Origin: Lepus europaeus
Taxonomy: Eukaryota; Chordata; Mammalia; Lagomorpha; Leporidae
DNA length: 64,000 nucleotides
Reading direction: 5' to 3'
Assembly: GCF_033115175.1 (NCBI RefSeq)
Contig: NC_084837.1
Span: 71,943,266-72,007,265, forward strand
The translations under genes and the position numbers were made by a program. Numbering within the stretch: position 1 is the stretch's first letter; each line of letters begins with the position of its first letter. This document shows positions 32,138 to 46,300 of the stretch, in pieces. A model generated the notes under the pieces. It searched no databases, was not told where the DNA came from, and was given only the letters and a program-made list of their open reading frames with translations.

Positions 32138-33033
32138 CTAATTAAAAAAAAAAGGTCACTTTCAGTTTTTGTACATATTATATTGACACATGTAAGCATG
32201 CAACCTTCAAATAAATCTGCCGTAAGTAGCCACCTGTCATTATTTCCTAGACATCTTACCTTTTCAATCAATTCACTTATTAATAATTAAGGACCTAATT
32301 TTGTGCTCCACACTTTGAAATACAGATTAGCTTCTGACATCAAATAAATTATTTTGTAACTAGAAACAGGACTAACAGAATGAACCCAAATTGGGTACTT
32401 ATACTTTTGTACATATTAAAAACACTAGAGAACCATTTTAAGAGGGAAATAAACAATCATATATCTATTTGTGATATTTTCATCTAAAGGTGACAATTAT
32501 AAAACAACATTTATTGAGCATCTGCTACCTTAAAGGTGATTCCCCACAACAGGCCTCTTAGATATTATGCTCATGTTACAGGTGAGAAAAATGATGCTCA
32601 GAAATGCTACGTTTTTTCCAGGGTCACACACAGTAAGGAGCTGGGTTTATAGGATTCTAATATTGCTCTTAAAACTATCTTTCTCTCTGCCTCTCCTTCT
32701 CTCTGTAACTCTTTCAAATAAATAATCTTAAAAGGGGGTAGGGGGGGGCGGCACTGCAGTGCAGCGGGTTAATGCCCTGGCCTTAAGTGCCAGCATCCCA
32801 CATGGGCACCAGTTCAAGACCTGGCTGCTCCACTTCCCATCTAGCTCTCTGCTATGGCCTGGGAAAGCCGTACAAGATGCACCCACGTGGGAGACCCAGA
32901 AGAAGCTCTTGGCTGCTAGCTTCGGATCAGCTCAGCTCTGGCCATTGCAGCCAACTGGGGAGTGAACCATCGGATGGAAGATCTACCCCCGCCCCACCCC
33001 ACCTCTCCTTCTCTCTTTGTGTAACTCTTTCAA

Positions 33034-33086
<53 letters not shown>

Positions 33087-36000
33087 CCTCTGGTCCGGCA
33101 TTGTGCTGTAACAGGTAAAGCCGCTGCTGCAGTGCCAGCATGTCATATAGGTACTGGTTCAAGTCCTGGCTGTTCCACTTCCAATCCAGCTCCTTGCTAA
33201 TGCGCCTAGGAAAGCAGCAGAAGATGGCTCGAGTCCTTGGGCCCCTGCAAGACCCGGAAGAAGTTCCTCCTTCAACCTGGCCACCACTGCAGCCATTTGA
33301 AGTGAACCAGCATATGGATGATCTCAATCTCAATCTCTCTTTCTCTTTCAATCTTAAAAAACAAACAAACAAACAAACTTTTCCTCTACAACAGCAAGCA
33401 AGACAACTCACCTCTAAAATAAAGAGTGCTGATCTACATTAGTGTTACATTCCATCACTTCACAAACCAATAAAGCACTACTCTTTCTTCTTTAGGTTAA
33501 ATAGGTAAAAATACACAGTTCCTCAGTAAATTGAAAACTGAAACACAAAGCCAGGCCAACGAAAATGGTATTTTCTCCTCGACCTCTGCCTGTTCACTCT
33601 GCTTGATTCAGTTACCTCAAGCAAAACCTTTTCCAAGCCTCTAATAAGCACACAGACAAAAGCTCAACCTGCACTGGCCCCAGCTCAGAGCAGTTTCCAG
33701 TGTTTGGGAGAAAGTAACTTGTCACAGAGGCCCAGGACCCCCTCTAGGGTGGGAGCCAGGGGTAGGACTACAAAGTACGGGAAAGGCCAGCTTTGCTTTG
33801 AGCAAGATGCTTAGCTGGAGAGAACTGAGGTGAGGGATCAGCAGCCTGCTGAGGTCTCTTCTTTTATATGCACCGCCTCCTTGGCATGTGTCCATTGTGA
33901 ACACCAGAGGATGCTTCCCACCCCTTCACTGGTCACAGGGTCCATGAGGAGCACACGAAGTCCTCCTGCCCTGGGATCCTGCTCCCTTCCCCACACTAGG
34001 AACAAAGCTAGATCCAGCATTTTTTCCACTGCATCCACTGATATGGGTCTGATGGATTATTGTAAGTAGTTATCAAATCTTCCAACTACACAAAATGCTC
34101 AAGTAAAAGGAGGCAATGCCCTTTATCCGCACTTAACAATGCCCAGGCGCTACCCTGCTCCTGCTTTATATCCCAGCCACACTCTTCTTATCCTAATTCC
34201 AGGAAAGCTGGCAGTCAGGAACAAGTCAGAAAAGATTCCGGAGATGAGCCTCAGGCAAGCAATCAATACCAGTACCTTGGCCACGAACCAGGCAGGACAC
34301 CCACCAAAGGAACGGGTGAAGAGTGGCAGGGTAGGGCCTGGGTGTTGCTTCCCCAGGAGTTAGGTCCCATCTTGCTAACAGCCACACCCAAGTGTTCTAG
34401 GATTCTACATGTGTTAAAGACGACTGTTTGGTAACCAAAGTTTTGAATGTGGGCTAAAAATCTGTTCTGATTTGATAGGAATATCTTGGGATATAGTAAT
34501 CACAACTTATTTAATATTAGCTATTTATTAACATTAGAATCAGCAAGGTATTCACAATTATTGCCAAAGATGAAAGCAAACTGAGGTAACCAGTCTAACA
34601 ATGCAAACAGTTTAATCCTATTTTTCCTACTGTATGTTTTTATTTCTAGTAGGATATATCTTAATATAAATGAAAAGATAGCTCACTCCCACCTTCTAGA
34701 TCAAATAATAGGCTCATTTTTCTGACTAAATCTGTAAAAATCCAAAAGACAAAGATCATTAGCACTACTCTTAGAAAACATTTAATCTTCAAGATTGAAA
34801 ACCATGATTAACATAAATTAGAAATGGCAATCCTGAGCTTAATCTTTTGTAGTAAAATCACAAAAAAATTTTTTTGATATTTTAAAGCAAGCATAGTTTA
34901 GCATACAAAATATGTAATACTAAAGCATTTTTCCCCTAACAGTTTAACACTGAAGAACTCCAAAGAAAATAAATCTAGACGACAATCAAGATTTGGTAGC
35001 AATAAGGAAGCTATTTATTCTATGCTACAACTCCAAACTCAAGCAATGTTAGATTAGGAATATAACAAGGGAATGGAAGCAACAGAATAATAGCACATGG
35101 AAACATTTAAGTTGGCTTTTTTATTTTCAGACAGGATTCTAGAATTCTGCTTTAGCTAGCAGCAATCATCTCTACCAGTTTCAGCATTTTCTAGTATTCA
35201 AATTTATATTTGCTTTAGCTATTAAAAATAAAAAATCATTAGTGATTTGACTTCTATTATACCTCCATATAAACTTAGAAAGAGAATGACAGTGATGTAT
35301 TCTATTTACTGTACACCTGCTGCTATACAAGTCCTTCACGTGCACTCTCATTTCATCCTTGTGACAATCTTACAATGCAGGGTCTATTAGTTCTCTCTTC
35401 CTACAAATGGGAAAGCCAAGCCTTGAAAGATTAGATAACCTAGATCACATCAGAAAATTATGAAATTCAAACCTAAATCTTGATTCCAGTATCATATTCC
35501 CAGTCACTAAATATTTCTCAAGAAAGAGAAACTGAGCAGTGTTATGTGAGATGTTTGCTTGTGTATAAATATCAATTTTTAACTGCCCTGGGGCAAATAT
35601 CACAAATACAATTTTGTTTTTATAAATAAAGTTTTATTGAAATACAGACATACCCGTTTATCTCCAAATTGTCTATGGCTAGCCACTTTCCCATTTCAGT
35701 GGCAGAACTGACTAAACTGTAATACTCTACAAGGTGCATAAATCCAAAAATACTTACTACCTGGTCCTTTATAAAAAAGCTTTTCCTTCTTTAGCCCTAG
35801 AGAATAAAACTTATCAGGACGATGACTACAGATAATTTAAAAACTTTGGCAGAACAAGGATATCCTCCAGGGTCCAGCATTGTGGCACAGTGGGGTAAGC
35901 TGCTGCTTGAGACACCACATCACATATCAGAGTGCCAGTTTGAGTCCCAGCTGCTCTGTTTCCAATTCAGCTTCCTGCTAATGCTCCTGGGAGGCTGCAG

Positions 36001-36670
36001 ATGATGGCTCAAGTGCTTGCGTCCCTTCCACCCACTTGGGAGACCTGGATGAAGTTTCTGGCTCCTAGTTTTGGCCTGGCCCAGTCCTCGCTGGCAACCA
36101 TTTGGGGAGTGAACCAGGAGATGGAAGATGTGTATCTGTCTGTCTCTCTCCCACTCCTTCTCTGTCAGTCTACCTTTCAAATATATAAAGCTTTTTTTTT
36201 TTTTAAGTATATCCATTAATGAAAGAAACAATTTTAAAAAATTGTGCCAAATGAAACATTCTATAAAGTATATAGAAACATTTTTTAAAAGAACACTAAG
36301 GATCTCCATCCACCACTGATTAAAGGATACAAATGTTTCATTAAAAATAAATTTTAAGAATCCAATATGTTGGGGTTAGGGCTGTGGTGCAGTGGGTTAG
36401 AGCCCCAACCTGCAGTGCCTGCATTCCATATGAGCACTGGTTCAAGTCCCGGCTGCTCCACTTCCAATCCAGCTCTCTGCTAAAGCACCTGGGAAAACAG
36501 CAGAGGATGACCCAAGTGCTTGGGCCGCCGTACCCACATGGGAGACTGCAGGAAGCTCCTGGCTCCTGTGGATCAGCTCAGCTCTAGCCACTGCAGCCAT
36601 TTGGGGCATGAACCAGAGGATGGATGGAAGACTTCTCTCAGTCTATACCTCTCTCTGTAACTCTTTCAAA

Positions 36671-36702
<32 letters not shown>

Positions 36703-37298
36703 CCTCAATGTGGCACACTAAGATAAGCCACTGATTTTGACACCAGCACCTGATATTGGGAGTGTTAATTCAATTCCTGGCTGTTCCACTTCTGATACAG
36801 CAACGTGCCTAGGAAGGCAGCAGATGGTCATTTGGGGAGCAAACCAGCAGATGGAACATCTCTCTCGCTCTCTCTACCACCACCACCACCCAATCTTTCA
36901 AAATAAATAAATAAATCCTTTTTTTTTTTTTAAAAAAAAGGATAAAAATGCTTCATTAAAAAGTAAGTTTTTGCCGGCGGCATGGCTCAACAGGCTAAAC
37001 CTCTGCCTAGCGGGGCTGGCACACCGGGTTCTAGTCCAGGTCGGGGTGCCAGATTCTGTCCTGTTGCCCCTCTTCCAGGCCAGCTCTCTGCTATGGCCCG
37101 GGAGTGCAGTGGAGGATGGCCCAAGTGCTTGGGCCCTGCACCCCATGGGAGACCAGGAGAAGCACCTGGCTCCTGCCTTCGGATCAGCGCGGTGCGCCGG
37201 CCGCAGCGCGCTGGCAGCGGCGGCCATTGGAGGGTGAACCAACGGCAAAGGAAGACCTTTCTCTCTGTCTCTCACTGTCCACTCTGCCTGTCAAAAAT

Positions 37299-37329
<31 letters not shown>

Positions 37330-40300
37330 GTAAGTTTTTTAGGTTTATTTATTTGAAAGGCAGAGCTACAGAGAGTGGGAGGGAGACAGAGATAGATCTT
37401 CCAGCCACCAGTTCACTCCCGAAATGGTAGCAACGGTTAGAGCTGGAGCAATCCAAAGCCAGTAGCCAGGAGCTTCTTCCGGGTCTCCATGTGGGTGCAG
37501 GGGCCCAAGCACTTGCCTCACCCTCCATTGCTTTCCCAGGCACATGAGCAGAGAGCTGGATAGGAATTGGAGCAGCCAGGACTTGAACCGGAGCCCATAT
37601 GGAATATCTGCACAGCAGGCAGCAGTTTTACCTGCTAACACAGTGCCGGCCTCATCAGTAAAAGCAAATTTAAGGGGCTGCTGCTGTGGTACAGCAGGCT
37701 AACTTGCTGCTTGTGGCAACAGCATCCCATATTGAGTGCTGGTTTGAGTCCCAACTGCTCTGATTCAGATCCATCTCTCTGCTAATGCGCTTGGGAGGGG
37801 AGCAGATGATGACCCACGCGCTTGGGTCCCTGCCATCTATGGGAGAGACAAAGATAGATCTCCTGACTCCAGGGTTTGGCTTAGCCCAGTCCTGGCTATT
37901 GCAGCTATTTGGGGAGTGAACCAGCAGATCAGAGGTCTCTCTCACTCTCCACCCTTCCCCCTCATACTCTGTCTTTCACATAAATCTTTTAAAAAAGATA
38001 AATTTTAAAAATGCTAATGAACATATTCCTCTCTAACCTAAATGGCAAACAAAAATAAAGGTTATTTCCTGAACTCATACTACTAAGCAAACAGAGAAAA
38101 AGTGTTATTTTATCTAATCACATGTCCTCCCTTCCACATGTACAAGAATAATTTTTTTAGAAGAGACTAATGTTGTTTATTTACTGAAGAAATTTGTGAA
38201 CTTCCTGAAACATTCAATTCAGTAATGTCACACAATGGAAAAATCACACATAATAGAGGCTGGCGCTATGGCACAGCAGGTAAAGCTACTGCCTGTGACA
38301 CTGGCATCCCATATGGGCACCAGTCTGTGTCCTGGCTACTCCACTTCCGATCCAGCTCCCTGCTAATGGCCTGGAAAATCAATGGGAGATGGTCCAAGTG
38401 GTTGGGCCCCTGCCACTCACATAAAGACCTGGAGGAAGCTCCTGATCCCTGGCTTTGGCCTGGACCAGCCCTGGCCATTGCAACTATCCAGGGAAGTAAA
38501 CCAGCGATGGAGGATCTCTGTCTCTTCCTCTCTCTGTGACTCTTTCTAATAAATAAACAAATCTTTTTTAAAAAATTACACACAGTACTGCAATTTGGTG
38601 CTATATTTGTATCTTCTCCTAAAAACAAACATATTTTATTTCTTGTGTTTCTATTATATACACAATGTATAATTTTTCTATAATTTCAATGAATTTTTCC
38701 AGAATTATTGGTAACACTCTCCAGTGTTAGTTGGGAAACTCAGTGAAACAGATTTTTAGCACCTTCTTTATTGACAGACACACAAAGAAAAATTCAAGTA
38801 CATTAGATTCCATACAATGACTTAGCTAACTTTTAAATTCCTTTAGTTTCTCAATCTCAGCATTATTGATATTTCTGGACCACATAATTCGTTATTCTGG
38901 GATACTGTCCTGAGCACTGCACAATGTCCAACTGGCCTCTGCCATTAAATGACAGTGGAATGCCACTCCTTGTGACAGCCCAAAATGTCTGCAGACAATG
39001 ACAAATGCCCTCTGGGGTCAAGCTGCCCCCGTTGAGAACCAGTGCTTCATAAACTCTTTGGATTGATGAACAAGCTGTCATTTAGAAAGAAATATAAAAG
39101 TCCACTCCCATGATAACTCTATTTGCTATCTAAGAAAATGAACTCAAAATGACTTCATGTACTGCAGCAAAATTACTCAGTTCAGTGGAAACACTGAAGG
39201 TAATCCCTTCACCCTGTATCTCCAACTCACTCACCTCTACCATCTCTTACTGCACAAATACTCTACGAATTCTATACAACATTGGCTTAAGGATTTCCAG
39301 AGAGAAAGAATATAATTTCCATTGCCCAAAAGCTCTAATTGCTAGAAATAAAACAAACACTCTACTTTCTTAAAGGTTCAACTCTTTTGTTCTAGTTCAC
39401 TCTTATACCTCAATTCATAACTTCCTATTATTTGCAATTATTCTAATTTCTGAAAGACTCTGAGAGAAATCAGGCTGAACTGTGAGGGAAACACCCAATG
39501 GTTGCTGGGTAATTAAAGGTGCATATTATTTAAAAATATAGTTAATTCAATTAAATAAATTTATATTTAATAAAAATTCAAGTGACTTAAAAAGTATTTT
39601 ATTAGATAGTAAAAGCAAAGTACATAGTAAAATTTTTTCACCTTACATGCCTGAAAAAGATAATCTCACATATCAGATATAAACAATAAAATAATAGTAT
39701 TCAATGGAATAAACTATTAATTTGTGAATAAGAACTTCAACACCCTGTATAATACTTTAAAATTTGACAACATAAAACAATCCACACTAAATAATCAAAA
39801 GTTATAATTTTATCAAACGTTCTGGTTAAACCATGAATCAGCTTCTTTTTAACTCAGTAATATATTATTTGTGATTAAGGCCAAAGATGTACCAGCCTTA
39901 CATTTAAATAAATTTGGGAAGAATATTTTCTAATTGTCTTTAGTTAGAATTCTATTGCCTTTCTAAAACAAACAAAAAAAAATTCCTTTTTGACAATAAC
40001 AAGAACTTTTACAAAGAATTACTAAATGAGGGACTAGTGTTGTAGCGTAGCGGATAAAGCTGCCGTCTGCAGCGCCGGCATCCCATACGGACACCAGTCT
40101 TGGGTGCTTGACTTCCGATTCAGCTCCCTGCTTATGTGCCTGAGAAAGCAGTGGAAGATGGCCCAAGTCCTTGGGCCTCTGCACCCATGTGGGAGACCCA
40201 GAAGAAGCTCCTGGTTCCTGGCTTCAGGCTGGCCCAGCTCCAGCCATTGCACCCATTTGGGGAGTGAGCCAACAGATGCAAGATCTCTCTCTGTCTCTCC

Positions 40301-43300
40301 CCCTCTATGTCTGTAACTCTGCCTTTCAAATAAATAAGTAAATCTTTAACCAAAAAAATTACTAAATGTTCATCAAATTTACTAAACACACACATATATA
40401 AATCAGGTGTTATTAATATGTATGAGTATGCTGACCTTTCCAATTCTTATGAAAACTCTAAAATGGAGATATAATTATTCTAAATTCTAATTTGACAGAA
40501 ACTAAAACTGAAACTCAAAAGGAAGATAATTTGCCTCAAAGTTAGCAGGGTAAGAGGTGGGATGTGAACTCAACTTATCCACTTTCAAATCCAGTGCTCT
40601 TTATATGGAAGTTTGCTTTTTAAAAGTTATTCAGGAGTAACTTTGTTTTCATTTGATATATTATCAAACTCGGGGGCACAACTTTATTTACAGCTATGTA
40701 AGAAAAAATCCTGGGAGGGAGGAGTGAGTGTGGAGGGGAGTTAGACCCTATTAACAGTAAGTATAAATTAATCTAAATTCCCAAAAGGACAAACAGAAAA
40801 ATGAGCAGTTATACATCACTTTTTTAAAAATACCTGACTTGGAGGTCAGTGTTGTGGCACAGCTTAAACTACAGCTTGGGGTACTGGCATCCCATACCAG
40901 AGTGCTGGCTTCAGTCCCACCTGCTCTGCTTCTGATCCAGCTCCAGCCTAATGCATCTAAGAAGGCAGTGGACGAAGGCCCATATACTTGGGCCCCTGCC
41001 ACCCATGTGAGAGAATAGGATAGAGCTCTAGGCTCCTGGCTTCAATGTGGCCCAGACTGACTGCTGTGGCCAATGAACGAGATTTCTCTCTCTCTGGCTG
41101 GCTGTCACTCTGACTTTGAAATAAAAATAAATACCCCACTTAACAAATACTAACCTTGTTTACGAGACCATCCCCTCCACCCCAATTAAACACTTACATT
41201 TCATTTTTGAAAGAAAAAAAACTTTTTTTTGTCAGTATACAGTGGTATTTTCCTTTAGAGATTTGTGAGAATGGTGTATGTAAATTTAACAGAAAATTAA
41301 TGATGGCGTGGCAAGAATCAAAGACATTCCAATATTACCAAGATGACACATTTTGTTACAAACAAATTCTCCAATCACTCATTCATTCATTCAATATTTA
41401 TTTATTGAGGGCTTACTATATGTATAATGCAAAAAAAATTAAACAAAATGGTACTCTGCACATTCATTCTGAATCATAACAACACTGTTAGTAATAAATA
41501 TAAAAGACAAAAAATAAAGAAAAGCAAAATGGATTTATTTTGGATGACTGCGGCCAAACACACCGGGTAAAAGACTCCTTACTTCTATTTCTGCAGATTC
41601 CACCCGGTTTTCAATTATTTCGATACATTGTCTTTTAGCTGGTGGTTCTTCACTTATAACAGTTTCTTCAGCAATGTCTGTTGCTGGTACTGTTAATACT
41701 AAAATGAAAAAGCAATATATATTACTTCATTATAAGACAGGTGAGATGAAATAGAACTAGTCTTGACATTGTTGATGGTACTCATCTAAATAATTGTATT
41801 CCAAACCAGTAACTTCCAAACAGTGACTTGCTTTTTATAAGGAGGTCTCTATTTGTCTTCATTTTCTTGTGTTTTTTACTGAAACCTGCTCATTAAAACA
41901 GCCACCTATTATAGGTAATACGTATTATAGATAAATACATTCATCCATGTGGCTCAAGAATCAAACCAATATGTAATAATCAAAGTAAATTATTTAAAGA
42001 TCTTATGCTCATCACTGCTGATACACTCACTTTCATTAGTTCTTATATTACATTAATTTATGTAAAAAACATGAATATATATTCTCATTGTCTCTTGCTT
42101 ACACAAAAGGTAGCATACATATAATATACCTCTGTACATTTAACATAAATACATTAACTAGATATATTGTTCTGCAGTTTCTTTTTTTCATTTCATATAT
42201 TTACGAGTATCTTACATCAGTATATACAGAGCTGCATAATATTCCCTTGTATAGACATACCATTAACAAAAATGTTCATTAACTTTGTTTTCCTGTTGGA
42301 TTATTGGATTTTGTTTCAATTTTGACTTTTTTTTTTTTAAGTTTTTTTTTTTTTTTTAACAGAGTGGATAGTGAGAGAGAGACAGAGAGAAAGGTCTTTT
42401 TGCCGTTGGTTCACCCTCCAATGGCCGCTGCGGCCGGCGCATCGCGCTGATCCGAAGCCAGGAGCCAGGTCTTCTCCTGGTCTCCCATGGGGTGCAGGGC
42501 CCAAGCACTTGGGCCATCCTCCACTGCCTTCCCGGGCCATAGCAGAGAGCTGGCCTGGAAGAGGGGCAACCGGGATAGAATCCGGCACCCCAACCGGGAC
42601 TAGAACCCGGTGTGCCGGCGCCGCAAGGTGGAGGATTAGCCTGTTAAGCCACGGCACCGGCCTTTTTTTTTTTTTTTTAATCTATTTGAAAAGCAGAGTT
42701 ACAGAGAGAGAAAAAGAAGAGACAGCAGAGAGACAGAAATTGATCTTCTATCTACTGGTTTACTCCCCAACTGGCCACAATGGCCATGGCTGGACTAGGC
42801 CAAAACCAGGAGCCAGAAGCGTTATCTGGGTCTCCCACATGGCTGCTGGGACTCAAGCACTGGGGCCAGCTTCTGCTGCTTTTGCGGGCGCTTTAGCGAG
42901 CACTTGGATCAGAAGCAGAGCAGCTAGGACTTGAGATGCTGGTGTTGCAGGAGGCAGCTTTTATCTGCTATACCACAAGGACAGCTCCATCAATTTTGAG
43001 TAACTCTTTACATAAATGTAAACATATGGAGAGACCATCTTTGTTTTGCACAGAAACAGGACCACAAAAATTAATGTGCAAGGGGGCAGGCATTTTGCCT
43101 AGTGGTTGAGACACTGGGATGGCTACAGCCTATCATGAAGTGCCTAGGTTCAAGTCCTGGCTGTGCTCCCGATTCTAGCTTCTTGCTGATGCAGCAGGTG
43201 ATGGCTCAGGCAGCTGGGTCCCTGCCACCCACATGGGAGACCTGGATTGAGTTCCTAGATTTGGCCCAGTCCAGCCCCATTTGTTGTAAGCATTTGGGGA

Positions 43301-46300
43301 GTGAATGAAAAGATAGCTCTCCCATCTTATTTGTCTTTCTGCCTCTCAAATAAATATTTTTAAAGTTTATTTTAATATTCAAGAGGTCCCTCTCATTGCT
43401 CTTCTATTCCAAAGTTTTCCTTCTTCTCTCTACCTCGCAACGACATATACTTCAGAATCCATTTGGCCAGTTACAGAGAAGAATTTTGGGGGCCAGCAGT
43501 GTGGCACAGAAGGTTAAAACACACTTGTGGGGCCGGCACTGTGGCGCAGTAGGTTGATCCTCTACCTGCAGCGCTGGCATCCCATCTGAGTATCAGTTCT
43601 AGTCCCGGCTGCTACTCTTCCAATCCAGCTCTCTCTGCTGTGGCCTGGAAAGGCAGTGGAAGATTGCCCAAGTGCTTGGGTCCCTGCAACCAGGTGGGAG
43701 ACTGGGAAGAAGCTCCTGGCGCCTGGCTTCGGATCGGTGCAGCTCCACCGTTGTGGCCATTTGGGGAGTGAACCAACAGAAGGAAGACCTCTCTGTCTCT
43801 TGCTTTCACTGTCTGTAACTCTACCTCTCAAATAAATAAACAAATAAAATCTTTTTAAAAAACCACACACTTCTGATGCCAGCATCCCACATCAGAGTGC
43901 TGGTTCAAGTCCTGGCTGCTTTCCTTCCAATCCAGCTAATGCACCCAGGAAAGCAACAGAAGATGGCCCAACCATCTGAGTCCTTGCTACCCATGTGGGA
44001 GACCCAGGCAGCGCTCCTGGCTTCTTGTTTCAGTCCGTTCTCTGACATTTGGGGAGCAAACCAGTAGATGGACAATCTCTCTGTGTGTCTCTTTCCTCTG
44101 TTACTCTTTTAAATAAATAAATCTTTAAAAAAAGAAAAAAAAACATGCTTTTTTTTTCACATGAGCTGAACTGTGCCCTCCCATATTTAGATTTTGAAGT
44201 GCTAAACTCTAGTACTTTGGAATGTGACTGTCTTTGGAGAAAATGCCTTTAAAGAGGTAATTAAGTTAAAATGTGATTCTATGCGGTGGGCCCTCATCCT
44301 GTATGAGATCACAACACAAACAACATACACCATGAGAACACAGCCAGAGGCAGTCATTGGAAAGTTGCCTCTGAAGAAACCAAACCTATCAATACCTTGA
44401 ACATGGACTTCCAGCCTCCATCTATATAATGTCTGGTTATGTCTCTTTGATACAAATATTTTGAAAGTTTTCTTTTTTGTTTTTAAATTTATTTGACAGG
44501 TAGAGTTATAGACAGTGAGAGAAAGAGAGAGACAGACAGACAGACACACACACACACACACACACAGAGAAAGGTCTTCCCTTCCATTGGTTCACTCCCC
44601 AAATGGCCGCTATGGCCGGATCTGCACCGATCCGAAGTCAGGAGCCAGGTGTTTCTTCCTGGTCTCCCATGTGGTTACAGGGGCCTACGGACTTGGGCCA
44701 TCCTCCACTGCCCTCCCGGGCCACAGCCGAGAGCTGGACTGGAAGAGGAACAACTGGGACTAGAACCTGGCACCTATATTGGATGCCAGCGCCGCAAGCG
44801 GAGGATTAACCAAGTGAGCCACGGCGCTGGCCCCTTCTTGTTTTCTAAATAAAAAATTATTTCTTTAAAGCTTTACAAAAGCACCTGGGTCTGACCAACA
44901 TCTCTGACCAGCTATCTGCAGAACTCCACAGAACAGGACAGAAAAGATCTTCCAGGTTTCTAAGGTCAAGGGATTCCTCTTCTATGGCTACAGCAACAAA
45001 TTCATTTGAAACCTGTCTCTTTAGTGCTATACCTCTTCCGTCACTCAAAATCAAACCTGTTTTAAGAGACAGAATACCTAGCCCTGGCCTTTATCAACTC
45101 CTGTGCTGGCCACAAAGCAGCAGGCTTGACAACTGTAGTTAGTTTCCTAAAGGTTATGTGTGTACCACGTTTCGCCCCCAGCAGGGATGGCATATAGAGT
45201 GGTGCTTGTTCAGGTCTTTCTGTACTTCTCTCCCTGTGTCCCTGCTACTCAGGACACATTCTATCTTAGACCTGCTTGCAGCATTTCCTACTCAGGCTAC
45301 AGCCCTATCTTTCTGGAAGTGTATACTTACTGGTGACTTCTTAGGTCTACCCTTTTTTTCTTTTCTTGAAGCATGATTGTGGATTTTCACGAGGGTCCTC
45401 TTGCCCACACTGTAACTGTCCTAGATGCTTTTTTTTTTTTTTTAAAGATTTATTTATTTACTTGAAAGTCAGAGTTACACAGAGAGAGAAAGAGAGGCAA
45501 AGAGAGAAAGAGAGAGAGAGAGAGAGAGGTCTTCCATCCACTGATTTACTCCCCAATTGGCCGCAACAGCTGGAGCTGTGCCAATCTGAAGCCAGGAGCC
45601 AAGAGCTTCCTCCAGGTCTCCTACAAGGGTGCCAGGGGCCCAAGGACTCGTGCCATCTTCTAATGCTTTCCCAGGCCATCGCAGAAGGCTAGATCGGAAG
45701 TGGAGTAGCAGGACTTGAACCAGCACAGATATGGGATGCTGGCACTGCAGGTGGTGGCTTTACCTGCTAGGCCACAGTGCTGGCCCCCTAGATGCTTTTA
45801 ATAGCAACACTAAAATGTGGAATTTTGAGGTTTGTTAAACCCTTTAATTTCACTGAAAATGTAGTTGGTGCTTTGCAGCCATCTTGTTTTTCTCTGTAGT
45901 TTTCAGGAAGAAAAAAATGAGAAAGGGAAAGTTCACAACAAAGTTCTAGAAGCTGCCTCCATATTCCCACCACAAATTCTAAGCTCAACTTCTTCTTAAG
46001 TAGCTTTTTCTTAAATGGCATTTTGAAAAGTTAATTATGATATTTGAATTATATATAATTATCTAGGAAATTACTGTCCAACACTGATTTTGAATTATTT
46101 GTTGCAGTATTTCAGCTCATTTTCCAACCAGAATATTCTGGGGCAACTTCTCCTTCCAGCTAGTGTATACTCAGAGAAAGAAAGCTACTTTAAATATTAG
46201 CCTGTGCAAATAAAAGCAAGCAATGAAGTTGCTGCAAAAGGTTACAAGAACATACTTCAGGGAAAAGATAAAGGCTTTGGAAAACATGTAGCAATTTCCT

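Noticed and set aside
33400-33425. Possible small exon next to 'ctcacctctaaaat' (a donor on the minus strand)
   Set aside because: The donor is good by chance, but the potential exon would be only a few bases and no frame links it to GABPB1.
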